DNA of 38,368 nt from Candidatus Adiutrix intracellularis (lineage in GTDB: Bacteria; Desulfobacterota; Desulfarculia; Adiutricales; Adiutricaceae), in contig LQAA01000152.1 of NCBI GenBank assembly GCA_001577715.1, positions 1 through 38,368 of the forward strand, read 5' to 3'. How positions within the stretch are numbered: the first letter of the stretch is position 1; the number at the start of each line of letters is the position of its first letter. Below are positions 27,752-36,639 of the stretch, piece by piece. The position numbers and the translations under genes were made by a program. Under the pieces are notes generated by a model. That model was not told where the DNA came from, did not search any database, and saw only the letters and a program-made list of their open reading frames with translations.

Positions 27752-27870
27752 TTTAAACAGCCCTTCCTCCAAAAAATAAGGCCGAAAAATTATAAACTTA
27801 GATAAGGAGCGAATAAAAGACAAAAGGCCTATCCAAACTATTTAAGTATTAGATATGCCTCTTAAATTTG

Positions 27871-27944
27871 TGGCTGGGGAACAGGGATTCGAACCCCGAC
27901 AGGCAGATCCAGAGACTGCAGTCCTACCATTAGACGATTCCCCA
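27871..27944 (-). tRNA. tRNA-Gln (anticodon CTG)
   Basis: The minus strand folds into a full 74-nt cloverleaf with CCA encoded. The acceptor stem is TGGGGAA/TTCCCCA, the D arm GTCT-AATGGTA-GGAC, the anticodon loop CTCTGGA and the T arm CGGGG-TTCGAAT-CCCTG, which closes apart from normal G·T pairing. The anticodon CTG gives glutamine, and the U-rich first acceptor pair and G discriminator fit tRNA-Gln. The last anticodon-stem pair (positions 31-39) is T opposed to T, a mismatch. Promoter hexamers lie upstream at 27983-28011. Confidence 0.95.
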
Positions 27945-27982
27945 AGATAGCGCTTTACGCTTCGCTTTACCGCCTGAAAATA

Positions 27983-28011
27983 ATTATAGCAAAAAAACAA
28001 AGTAGTATCAA
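27983..28011 (-). promoter_or_regulatory. Promoter of tRNA-Gln
   Basis: On the minus strand TTGATA (28011-28006) and a perfect TATAAT (27988-27983) are exactly 17 bp apart, just after the dsbA stop. Transcription would start near 27976, leaving a leader of about 31 nt rich in GCG/AAGCG repeats before the tRNA. The transcript may continue into thiE, since no terminator is evident between them. Confidence 0.7.
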
Positions 28012-28017
28012 GGTTTT

Positions 28018-28704
28018 TTAAAAGTCCGGCGTTTTTTCTGCCCGGAGAGCCCGTTCTCTAGCTATCAGTAGATCAGCCAATTTAATGTATCTAGCGGGGC
28101 CATGAGTCATCCCAATGTCAAAACGATACTTACCATCTATGACCATGGACGGCACGCCCGGGAGATTGTAGACGTTCATCAGTTTTTCCAAGATTTCCAT
28201 TTTAGCCTGAATAACGGACGAATTGAAGGTCTGAACAAAAAGTGCTGGGTCTATTTTCAAATCTCTAGCCAACCCGGGCAACTCGGCAGGGGTATTAATA
28301 AAATGCCCTTGATCCTGGAAGATGGCAAACACCTTCCGGTCAGTCTCACGGCCTTGGCCCAGCGCCTCTAGAGTCAGAAAAATACGAGCGTGAAAGTCAA
28401 CCGGTGCTTTGAACTTAACAGGCAGCCAGACGAAACGGACATCGGAAGGTAACTGGGCAGCCCAAGCAGCTACTTCGAAATCTACTATGTAACAGTGCGG
28501 ACACCCGTACCAGAAAAAACTCAGTACCTCAACCCGGCCATCTTCAGGCTCATATAAAACCGGGGGGGAGGGGAGTTCCACATATTCCCGGTCAACCTGA
28601 AAATTAGCTGAGCCGCCGGACTTAACCTCATTATTCTGAGCCTGAGCTACCGGAACCACCAAGAATAGCACCACTAACACCAACATGATTAAAAATGAAC
28701 GCAT
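28018..28704 (-). CDS. dsbA: Periplasmic thiol:disulfide interchange protein DsbA
   Basis: DsbA introduces disulfide bonds into exported proteins and is reoxidised by DsbB. The 228-residue precursor has a signal peptide with a hydrophobic run (LIMLVLVVLFLVVPVA) and a likely AQA cleavage site near residue 22. The thioredoxin active site is Cys68-Pro-His-Cys71 in SFFWYGCPHCYIVD, and the cis-proline loop is GVPSMVIDGKY. CPHC is the classic DsbA active-site pair. The ATG has an AAGGAG site 8 bp upstream. It follows mnmG by 45 bp and may share its transcript. Exported proteins such as the inverse autotransporter at 33068 are possible clients. Confidence 0.94.
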   Translation of the reverse strand: MRSFLIMLVLVVLFLVVPVAQAQNNEVKSGGSANFQVDREYVELPSPPVLYEPEDGRVEVLSFFWYGCPHCYIVDFEVAAWAAQLPSDVRFVWLPVKFKAPVDFHARIFLTLEALGQGRETDRKVFAIFQDQGHFINTPAELPGLARDLKIDPALFVQTFNSSVIQAKMEILEKLMNVYNLPGVPSMVIDGKYRFDIGMTHGPARYIKLADLLIARERALRAEKTPDF

Positions 28705-28749
28705 AGGAGATACTCCTTTTACTTTATAACCTAACTTGTAAACGGTTTA

Positions 28750-30597
28750 TCAGGCGCCCAGAGTTTTAAGGTGAATAGCCAAGACGGTTAGAGCGGCGGG
28801 AGTAACCCCGGAGAGACGGCCAGCCTGACCTAAGGTGGTGGGACGATGCCGGCCAAGGATTTCACGCACCTCTCCGGTGAGTCCACTTAAAGATCCGAAA
28901 TCAAGAGAGGAAGGAATGGAGAGGTTTTCCTCTTTTTTAAGGCGGGCCACCTCTTCTTCCTGGCGACGAAAATAACCGGAAAACTTAAGTTCTATTTCTA
29001 GACTGGTCTGAGCTCGAGGAGAAAGTTCGGCCAGTCGCGGCAAAGCAACAAAAAAATGACTAAGGCGAGCGAACGGGCGTTTCAATAGTTCGACCCCGGT
29101 GGTAGTTTCGCGGGTAAATAGTTCCGGATGACCCAGGCGAACACTATCTTCTGGGGTAAAACGGATAGCCTGCAGCATCCGCCGGCCCACCTCCATGTCC
29201 TCAATTTTAATTCGAAAGCGGGCCGAACGCTCCCGATCTAGAAGCCCCAATTTTTCAGCCAAAAGCGAAAGACGCAAATCAGCGTTGTCTTCCCGAATTA
29301 AAAGTCGCCATTCAGCCCGACTAGTAAACATACGATAGGGCTCGGTGACGCCACGCACCGTCAGGTCGTCAGCCATAACCCCGATCAAGGCCTGGGAACG
29401 TGATAAAACCAGCTTTTCCTGGCCACCGCTAGCGGCTAAGGCCGCATTAACCCCGGCTAAAAGACCCTGAGCAGCGGCTTCTTCATAACCACTAGTACCG
29501 TTTATCTGCCCAGCCAGAAAGAGATTTTTGATCTCCAGAGATTCAAAAGTCGGGGCTAGGTCCCGAGGATCAACAAAATCATATTCAACGGCGTACCCGG
29601 GCCAGGCCAGTTCCGCCCGAGCCAAACCCGGAATAGAACGGAGCATAGCTTCTTGCACCTCCGGGGCCAGGCCGGTAGGCAGACCACTAGGGAAAATAAC
29701 CCCTTCTCCGTCGGGTTCTAAAAAAACTAGGTGGCGTTCCCGATCCGGATACTGAGCCACTTTATCTTCGATGGAAGGACAGTAGCGGGGGGGGGTACCC
29801 AGAGTCGAGGCAGCGGCAGAATAAAAAATAGAATTACCGAGCCCAGCGGCCACGATCCGATGGGTTTCTGGGGTGGTCCAAGTCAGCCAGCAACAGAGTG
29901 AATTCCGAGGTTCATCATAAAGAGTAGAAAAAGGGCTGACTTCGCTCTGGCCCGGCTGTTCATCTAATCCCGTCACATTAACGGTATCAGCCTTGATGCG
30001 AGGCGCAGTACAAGTGGAGAGGCGACCGAGACGATGACCCAGATTAACTAAAGACTGGCTAATGAAGTTAGCCGGGGCTTCACCCCGGCGCCCAGCCGGG
30101 GTAGAAACCAAACCCTGGTGGATGCGGGCCCGCCAAAAAGTACCGCCAGTAAGAACTAGCGCCCCAGCGATCCAAGCACGGCCGTCGGCCAGTCTAAGGC
30201 CAATCAGTTCTTTTTTATTAACTAATATTTCCGCCGCTTCTCCGGATAGAACCGTGAGACGATCATAAGAAGTAACCCAAGCCTGAGCACCCCGACTATA
30301 ATCCAAGCGATCCACCAGTATCCGAGTGGAACGAGCCGCCGGACCCTTGCTCTCACCCAAGATACGACACTGCCGGGCAGCTAGATCGGCATTTTGCCCA
30401 CAAAAACCACCCAAGGCATCCACTTCCCGCACCAGTCCACCCTTAGCCGAGCCACCAAAAGCAGGGTTACAGGATAAAACGCCGATGGTTTCCAACTTTT
30501 GAGTAACCAAAAGCGTTTTCGCCCCCATCCGGGCGGAAGCTAGGGCAGCTTCTAAGCCACTATGACCGCCACCCACCACAATTACATCATAAAACAT
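28750..30597 (-). CDS. mnmG: tRNA uridine-5-carboxymethylaminomethyl modification enzyme MnmG
   Basis: MnmG (GidA) works with MnmE to modify wobble uridine 34 of several tRNAs, using FAD and methylene-tetrahydrofolate. The protein starts MFYDVIVVGGGHSGLEAALA, the FAD dinucleotide loop, and has CNPAFGGSAKGGLVREVDAL, GTFWRARIHQG, YCPSIEDK, GQINGTSGYEEAAAQGLLAG and MFTSRAEWRLLIREDNAD. The frame reaches a TTG at 30645, but the ATG at 30597 (615 residues) places the FAD loop near the N terminus as in homologues and is preferred. C-terminal homology extends to the last residues, so the gene is full length. Confidence 0.96.
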   Translation of the reverse strand: MFYDVIVVGGGHSGLEAALASARMGAKTLLVTQKLETIGVLSCNPAFGGSAKGGLVREVDALGGFCGQNADLAARQCRILGESKGPAARSTRILVDRLDYSRGAQAWVTSYDRLTVLSGEAAEILVNKKELIGLRLADGRAWIAGALVLTGGTFWRARIHQGLVSTPAGRRGEAPANFISQSLVNLGHRLGRLSTCTAPRIKADTVNVTGLDEQPGQSEVSPFSTLYDEPRNSLCCWLTWTTPETHRIVAAGLGNSIFYSAAASTLGTPPRYCPSIEDKVAQYPDRERHLVFLEPDGEGVIFPSGLPTGLAPEVQEAMLRSIPGLARAELAWPGYAVEYDFVDPRDLAPTFESLEIKNLFLAGQINGTSGYEEAAAQGLLAGVNAALAASGGQEKLVLSRSQALIGVMADDLTVRGVTEPYRMFTSRAEWRLLIREDNADLRLSLLAEKLGLLDRERSARFRIKIEDMEVGRRMLQAIRFTPEDSVRLGHPELFTRETTTGVELLKRPFARLSHFFVALPRLAELSPRAQTSLEIELKFSGYFRRQEEEVARLKKEENLSIPSSLDFGSLSGLTGEVREILGRHRPTTLGQAGRLSGVTPAALTVLAIHLKTLGA

Positions 30598-30718
30598 GAA
30601 ATTAAGTTGCCGCTCTTTCCAATTAAAATTAAACAAAATCAACAATTAAAAAAAGTGGCTCTTTAAATAACACCGAGGAAAGCATTTTAAGTTAATTTAC
30701 CGGCCACACAATTAAAAC

Positions 30719-30965
30719 CACCCGCTCAGCGGGTGATCTACTTACCCTTATAAGGGGTTAGTACGGCAGCACCTAAAGAGAGCGCACTAAATAACTTGCC
30801 AAATATACTATATTTACAGATTCACCCCTAAATAGGCTATTTCTTTTTAACTTTGTTTATCGACTCATCCATAAACGAATCGATATATTCCTTTAACGTC
30901 AGTTGGATAATTGTCAGATCTTCCTGTAATTAATTCCTGATATACCCCAGTATTCGTAACCGTTC
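30719..30965 (-). repeat. Repeat copy A: protein tail plus hairpin-ended noncoding segment
   Basis: Reading the minus strand, a coding-like tail (DLTIIQLTLKEYIDSFMDES, then INKVKKK and TAG at 30839-30837) is followed by about 120 bp of noncoding DNA. That segment contains the perfect palindrome CCCTTATAAGGG (30745-30756) and ends in a perfect 7-bp hairpin CACCCGC-TGA-GCGGGTG (30735-30719). Copies B (32143-32275) and C (25169-25400) share the noncoding part, and copy C also shares the protein tail. Copy A is the best preserved. The hairpin lacks a T-run, so it is not a standard terminator. The element was not recognised and may be the 3' end of a transposable element. Confidence 0.65.
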
Positions 30966-31054
30966 ACAGCAATTATTAAGCAAGATATAATTATACATTA
31001 ATAGGCTAGTATATATATTATAATTATAGAATCAAGTAACCCACAAAATACAGT

Positions 31055-32105
31055 ATTTTAAGTTTTCCAGCATACAAGTAAACTAGAACATGTGTTTAAA
31101 GTTTTATACGACGAAAATATTTTATTCCGAGTAAAGAATGCTATATTATGAAATAAGGTTATTGAACTAGTAACTAAACTAGCTGGAGACCAAAATAATT
31201 CCATCAACTTATCAAAGGCCTCACCGTCTAATGTTACTAATCCCCATCAACAAAAGAAGCGCAGCAAAAAGTGTAAATTCGAAGTGCAACCAGGGCGTGA
31301 CCCCCATTTTTCGTACACCCTTTATCCCTGAAGAACTTAATAAGATCAGAACCTCTATCCTAGAGCTAAAAATATACGGTTGCTATGGAAAATTAATTAC
31401 CAAACTAGATAAAAACATTATGCAGCAATAAATTGAATCGGCTATTAACCTCCGGCGGCTTACCAAATATCGTGGAGCCGCTTATCTTTGTAACCGTTGT
31501 GAAGATACTTATTGTGGTTAGATACTATTTAAAATCATTAACCCTGAGTTCATAGGTCCGAATTTAGCTATTTATCTGGCTTTTCAAAAGGCAAGACCAT
31601 ACTTCGTACTCATCTTTACAGTTTTTGTAACTAAAATATTAGATTACTCTATACGCTGCGAACAAATAGCTAATATCTTAAAAAAGATCTCTGCTGCTTT
31701 AAAGACTCCCTATAAAAAGGCCTCAGATACCCTATCCTAACAATTTTTATTACATATAGACGAAACTAAATACAAATAAAATAATTATTAACCCTAGACC
31801 TGGATTTTTCGAATCGCTTTTTCCACAGTATTCAGAATACCAGCTCATCAATCATCAAAAGTTCTCCAATCAGTTTTGAGAAAAGATTTTACCGGATTAT
31901 CAAGCTATAATTACTATTCAACCTATTACAAGTATTTGAAAAACTACCCAGCCTAGGCCCAAGGAAGTACTAACTATTCCAATTTCTACGCCAAGCTGTC
32001 AACTCCTTCTATAAAAAGATAGGCACATTCTTCACTACTGCAAAAAGAACGTTCCGTAAACGGTTATAATAAACCGCCTTAACTCACGCTACTCCCAGGC
32101 TGCCG
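31055..32105 (+). mobile_element. Decayed IS66-family transposase (TnpC), copy 1
   Basis: Plus-strand text in changing frames follows the IS66 transposase order. A leucine-zipper-like N terminus begins near 31060. Next are KRSAAKSVNSKC and IFRTPFIPEELNKI (31250-31340), then a zinc-ribbon-like AAYLCNRCEDTY near 31480. The catalytic domain has LIAYLAF-like text, DYSIRCEQIANILKKI and KISAALKTPYKKASDTL (31640-31730), then LHIDETKYK (about 31755) and pieces near 31900 to 32050 such as SFYKKIGTFFTTAKK. Several stops and frameshifts are present, so the gene is dead. It sits between repeat copies A and B. The same N-terminal segment recurs at 36640. Confidence 0.8.
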
Positions 32106-32142
32106 CTTCAACACTATCGTGTAACTTAGCCACGATCAAGGT

Positions 32143-32275
32143 CACCCGCTCAACGAGTGGATAGTCTACTTACCCCTATAAAAATCAATACAGCAGCGTC
32201 TAAAGGCGCGCTAAACAGTTTGCTAAGTATACCCACGTCACAGGCCTACCCCTAAAAAGGGTCCTAGCCAAATTA
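32143..32275 (-). repeat. Repeat copy B: noncoding segment with terminal hairpin
   Basis: This copy has the same orientation as copy A but lacks a readable protein tail. It shares the TTTTTAGGGGTAGGCCTGTG start, the TATACTTAGCAAACTGTTTA block, the GCGC motif and the terminal hairpin at 32159-32143. As minus-strand RNA the hairpin is CACUCGU-UGA-GCGGGUG: it differs from copy A at two positions, and both still pair as U·G. The inner CCCTTATAAGGG palindrome is lost. It lies just after the IS66 fossil. Confidence 0.6.
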
Positions 32276-33067
32276 TTTAAATAAACGAACCCTAACCCCA
32301 CCCCTGAAACTAGCTTGGGGTATCCTCAAAAAGCCAGTAACGTTATTGACGCTATCCGGAAGCCGTAGCCCGCCGCATCCTCAGTCACCAGCGAAATAAC
32401 CTAACCCATCCAGCATTTATCAAAAAATAGAATAACAATAGCCTACACCCTTTATCCCACTCGTTCCCGGTTTTTTAATAATTTCCGCCAACCCTATACC
32501 GCGTTCATGATCTCCAATATAATATGCCCACCCGGATTAAAGACGGATAGTTCCGCTAACACATCGCGTTAAGACGAAGGCAAGGTTACGACCTTAGTTA
32601 TAACCCCGGTTCACTATTTCTCATAATCAATTAATTTCTGTTTCGAACCAATCTAGCTCAAATAGAGCCAGAGCTAACTATATTTCAACGCTTTACTTTC
32701 CGGTAGCCAAACTTTATTCAAAAGCTTTTCCAAACCTAGCAAAGATAACCACCATAGATTACGAGGGATTAACTCTTAACCTTTTTAGTCATTAGTTTTA
32801 AGGAGGCTATCATATTTATGAATCACCACAGCGACTATTAATACAATTTAGCGAAAAATCCTTACAGCGAAAATAAACGACCTCCGGTTCCGCGCTCGAT
32901 CTCAGTTTCTCTTCCCTATTCACATTACCAAACCACCCGCGCTAAATTTCTAAAGTTACTGCCAACCCTGCGAATACCTGGGGGGGGAATAAAACCAAAA
33001 TAAAGTTAATTAGTTAAAGACAGGGAGGACGGAGTCGTTCCCCCAGACTAAAAGTAAATTAGGAATC
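32276..33067. other. Gene-free stretch with coding-like debris
   Basis: No intact gene is present between repeat B and the 3' end of the inverse autotransporter. Moderate GC and short coding-like runs, for example VIDAIRKP and FMISNIICPPGLKTDSS on the plus strand near 32340-32570, suggest one or more old plus-strand genes, but the family could not be named. At 32801-32820 a good ribosome site AAGGAGG is followed after 11 bp by an ATG (MNHHSDY, then TAA), which looks like the start of a dead gene. No terminator hairpin was recognised. Confidence 0.4.
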
Positions 33068-36064
33068 CTAAGGACTAATACACACTGTCATTATTTCATT
33101 GAACAGCATGTACCAGTTCGTTTCGCCATCAGCAAGGGTAATACCAACGGCACCGAAGTCCTTGTCATTACCAACCGCTACTTCGCCTGTCCAATACCAC
33201 TGCCAGTCCCAATTAGCCGCAAAAGCAGCACCCTTACGCTGTACCTCACTGTTACGTTTATTACTATAAACAGATACCGCCAGCACTTGATCAGTTGTAG
33301 GCAAATTAGAGCCAACTGAATAACGGAAAGATCTGGTTTGCCCTTGGGGGCGATAAGGTTTTGTCCACCCACCAATACTAGGATTAGGATTAGAAGGTAT
33401 AAAACTAGCTTCATCCCAATTAGACGTAGTTGTCACATCATTATGCGTGGTGCCGCCACAAGTCGCTACAGCAGGGAAGCGTGTTGGGAAAGTCGCGTTG
33501 GTGTACTTATACTGGAAAGTACCAGGGACTTGTTTTTCAGGGGGACCACCGCTGCTAACATTATCCGGCGCCCAGGCTCGTAATTTCGTTTCGACCTTAG
33601 TAAATACTGACAAGGGACCATCACCAAAATGTATCGTTTTTTCTGCAGTATAAGTCTCAGCCCCTAAAGGTACCGAGACCTCTAAAGTCACTGAACGCGA
33701 ACCTACAACATCTGTTAATTTTACCTCACTTGTTTTACTAGGCGTTCCCTCCACCGGATAGGTGCCATCATCTTCGCCTTGTCCCCAAGTACTGGTTCCA
33801 TCGGCTATCTCACCCCAAGTTAATCCATTCTTAGAGTTCGGTTTTTTGCGCCGCTTCCACCAAGGGGCCGAAGGATTATCCATCACTACCGATTTCACAT
33901 TCCAGACCACATTACCAATTATATCCTCGATTTTACCGTGCCCATTCATAAAACTAACCTTCACCGAAGCCGTGCTTTGGTAACCCGATGGACCACCGGT
34001 TACGAAACTAGGTCCATTAGTCCACGTAAAAACTAGATGCGGTGGGATAGTTTCTCCATCAATATCGAGCTCCGAAGGATAAGCATCAAGGGGGAAAACC
34101 TTAGTGGTTTTACCCACGCTTAAGGTGGCCATAACCGGCAAAGTAGCTGTGGTCGGAACCATAGTCAGTACTACGACTATATACCCTCCCTCATCTGTCG
34201 TATAAACCCCACCTCGACTTAGGCTTACACCCTCCTGATCTAATGATACTTTAACTGTCCGACCTATGGGAACCAACCCAGAATCACTGGTGATCTGAAA
34301 CACAAACATATTCTGGCCTTTTGAACCCAGAGGAATAATATTGAAAATACCCTCATCTTTCTCCCGATATTCCAACAACATCTCATACTGACGATCTACA
34401 AATTCATAACGTGAACCCTTAACCGTTCTCATCTCCGCTACTACCTCCGAACGTAGCTGATCCTCCAACGGCACATCAAAGTGATAATTGAAAGTCAGAC
34501 CTAATTGGGTCTCTGACTGGCCACCACTATAACGCTGATCCAAACCTACAGATAACAACGGTACTGGAGTCCACTCTACCCCCGCACTCCATACTTTTGG
34601 GTCAATATTCAAATTGTTACTCTGACCAAAAGCGCCAACATTATCTCCATACCACTGCTCAAAGGCCGTCTTCACCGCCAAGTTCCGATAAAAAGGCAGA
34701 TAACCAGTCAACCGGGCGTCCCAACCCTCTGCCGCCTTTTCCTCCACCTTTATCGAATCGTAGTCTCTGGAATCTTTCCACCCCGATAGCGACGTATACT
34801 GGTTCACCGCTAGACGTAGCCAATCATACCAACCTTCTACACCCACACCCCCACGACTATGAGAACGTGTAAAATCGTAATCTAAAAAACCGTTATAACC
34901 TAAGGCCAAATCATCACTCAAAAAGAAACGCTGCCCTAAACCGAAATTACCGATTACCCTATCACCACTCATGGTACGTAACCCAAACTGGCTAAATACT
35001 GTCATATCTTCCGTATTATATAAAGGCAGTAAAAAATCTCCGGAACCAGTGATACGTTCATCCAGATTCAAGTTTAAATTTAACCGAGTATTCCCGTAAC
35101 TACTCAACCAACCCTCGGCCCATGAAAGGACTGCTCCACTCCCCACCGATAACGCATGTTGCAAAAGACGCTCGCTAAGGTCGATAGGGTTAAGCTGAAC
35201 TGGTCTAGATGATTGACGACCATACGAACCATCAGGGTTCCGGTTGTGATTTTCGGCATTGTAATTATGAGACGTCTGCACCCGCTCATGAACCGAAGGC
35301 TTATCAGCTTTACCTTTACTAGAATCCCTATCCAAACCCGGTAGACCTAGAAGTCCAAAGGTCCGATTCAAGGTCGAGGTCTTCGCCGACACCACCGGAG
35401 CCGCGACGGGAGCAGAAGCGGAAGCCCCCGTCCCATTATTCCGACGAGATCCAAGATCCATCTTCTCTGAAAACGGCCCCCGGCTTTCGCCGAGATAACT
35501 AGCCTGAGGGGAAGCCGCTGACTTATTAGAATATGCCGTTTTCTTACCAGCCTCGCTCTCTCCCGTGTTGAGCGTCGGAACCGCCTCAGCAGTCTGGCTA
35601 AGTGAATCAACTATTTCCCTACCAGCTTCGCTCTCTCCCGTGTTAAGCGTCGGAACCGCGCTCAGCAGCCTAACTACTGAATCAACTATTTCCCTACCAA
35701 CCTCACTCTCTCCCGCGTTAAGCGTCGGAACCGCCTCAGCAGTCTGGTTAAGTGAATCAACTATTTCCTTATCGACCTCGCTCTCTCCCGCGTTAAGCGT
35801 CGGAATCGCCTCAGCAGTCTGGTTAAGTGAATCAACTATTTCCTTATCGACCTCGCTCTCTCCCGCGCTAAGCGTCGGAACCGCCTCAGCAGTCTGGTTA
35901 AGTGAATTAACTGAACCACACATTGAATCGGATACAGAACTAGAAAACTGCTGCTCGGAGACCAAGGGAACTACCCCCGGTCGGCTTTGATAAAGCAGAA
36001 TAAAAAAAGCAACCATAAGTAGTTTTATCCCAACACCTAAACGTAAACCACTCATATTAATCAC
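33068..36064 (-). CDS. Intimin/invasin-type inverse autotransporter adhesin
   Basis: The protein is predicted to sit in the outer membrane and expose its C terminus. Of 998 residues from GTG 36064 (ATG at 36055 gives 995), about 1-30 form a signal peptide, and 54-178 hold five 25-residue repeats. Residues 180-290 are a low-complexity linker, and about 295-545 form the inverse-autotransporter beta barrel. Barrel evidence includes ERLLQHALSVGSGAVLSWAEG, FSQFGLRTMSGDRVIGNFGL, FLDYDFTRSHSRGGVGVEGW and VWSAGVEWTPVPLLSVGLDQ, followed by the conserved RYEFVDRQYEMLLEYREKD. About 570-660 resembles a Big1-type Ig domain, and the remaining 330 residues are beta-rich passenger of unknown fold. No LysM domain is seen before the barrel, where enterobacterial members usually have one. 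No chaperone or secretion gene is adjacent; export would use Sec and BAM. Confidence 0.88.
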   Translation of the reverse strand: MINMSGLRLGVGIKLLMVAFFILLYQSRPGVVPLVSEQQFSSSVSDSMCGSVNSLNQTAEAVPTLSAGESEVDKEIVDSLNQTAEAIPTLNAGESEVDKEIVDSLNQTAEAVPTLNAGESEVGREIVDSVVRLLSAVPTLNTGESEAGREIVDSLSQTAEAVPTLNTGESEAGKKTAYSNKSAASPQASYLGESRGPFSEKMDLGSRRNNGTGASASAPVAAPVVSAKTSTLNRTFGLLGLPGLDRDSSKGKADKPSVHERVQTSHNYNAENHNRNPDGSYGRQSSRPVQLNPIDLSERLLQHALSVGSGAVLSWAEGWLSSYGNTRLNLNLNLDERITGSGDFLLPLYNTEDMTVFSQFGLRTMSGDRVIGNFGLGQRFFLSDDLALGYNGFLDYDFTRSHSRGGVGVEGWYDWLRLAVNQYTSLSGWKDSRDYDSIKVEEKAAEGWDARLTGYLPFYRNLAVKTAFEQWYGDNVGAFGQSNNLNIDPKVWSAGVEWTPVPLLSVGLDQRYSGGQSETQLGLTFNYHFDVPLEDQLRSEVVAEMRTVKGSRYEFVDRQYEMLLEYREKDEGIFNIIPLGSKGQNMFVFQITSDSGLVPIGRTVKVSLDQEGVSLSRGGVYTTDEGGYIVVVLTMVPTTATLPVMATLSVGKTTKVFPLDAYPSELDIDGETIPPHLVFTWTNGPSFVTGGPSGYQSTASVKVSFMNGHGKIEDIIGNVVWNVKSVVMDNPSAPWWKRRKKPNSKNGLTWGEIADGTSTWGQGEDDGTYPVEGTPSKTSEVKLTDVVGSRSVTLEVSVPLGAETYTAEKTIHFGDGPLSVFTKVETKLRAWAPDNVSSGGPPEKQVPGTFQYKYTNATFPTRFPAVATCGGTTHNDVTTTSNWDEASFIPSNPNPSIGGWTKPYRPQGQTRSFRYSVGSNLPTTDQVLAVSVYSNKRNSEVQRKGAAFAANWDWQWYWTGEVAVGNDKDFGAVGITLADGETNWYMLFNEIMTVCISP
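35531..35905 (-). repeat. Five 75-bp tandem repeats coding the adhesin N-terminal repeats
   Basis: Five in-frame 75-bp units encode 25-residue repeats with consensus SLNQTAEAVPTLNAGESEVD followed by KEIVD. Units 1-3 are nearly identical, while units 4 and 5 have diverged. Unit 4 contains an extra base near the Ala-Val codons and a missing base about 10-20 bp away, so six or so residues are read in another frame before the frame returns. The region lies between signal peptide and barrel, on the periplasmic side, where a peptidoglycan-binding domain is often found. A long antisense frame over the same DNA is only a product of the repeat. Confidence 0.9.
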
Positions 36065-36639
36065 TTTTTATCTTTTACAAAAATAAATAGCAAAATAAAA
36101 CTCGAACTTTATAATGAAATAATCTATTCCCTAGAAATAACAACTAGGAGAAGAAGAGAAAAATCTGAAAGAAAAAAACGATAATACTATAACAACCATC
36201 CGACGAAAAAATTAATCTCTTTACATGCAGACAAAAGAAACTAAAAATACGTTTATTTAAAGAAAATAATAACTATACTAAGTTGCAGGGTAACTAAAAA
36301 ATATCAACCGACGTCAGTTGACCGGGAAAAATACTTGTACGCGACATTTAACTCTTAACCATATAACTATCTCCAACTAAATAACTCCAACTAAATAACT
36401 TGGGTCTTTTTAAGTTACCAGATTAACCAATCATTATCATATCTAAATATAAATAAAAAGTAAATTAAAATGCAAGATATTTTTCAATAATTCTTATTTT
36501 ATAGTTACATAACACATTCGTCAGGCAAAATTTAATTTTTTAATTTTTAGTAATAATTTACAATAATTATCAAATTAGATATAATTATATATCAATATAA
36601 AAATCCACCATGTTGTGATCGTGGAGTTAACAAAATAAC
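36065..36639. other. AT-rich upstream region of the adhesin
   Basis: About 575 bp of AT-rich DNA between the adhesin start and an IS66 fossil. It must contain the adhesin promoter; TATAAA (about 36104-36114, minus strand) is a possible -10 without a good -35. A direct repeat of CTCCAACTAAATAACT occurs at about 36370-36400 in two adjacent copies. No gene was recognised. Confidence 0.4.

Noticed and set aside
27752-27870. TPP riboswitch upstream of thiE
   Set aside because: No THI-box-like conserved motif or matching fold was seen in the 119 bp between the tRNA and the thiE start.
30719-30735. Rho-independent terminator
   Set aside because: The 7-bp stem is strong but has no run of T after it in either direction, and it belongs to a repeat family.
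35531-35905. CRISPR-like tandem repeats
   Set aside because: The 75-bp units are adjacent with no unique spacers, stay in frame and encode a protein repeat of the adhesin.
35565-35990. 141-codon plus-strand frame with repeated LSVGTASAVWLSE text
   Set aside because: It is the antisense of the adhesin repeats; the repeat period of 75 bp keeps several frames open by chance.
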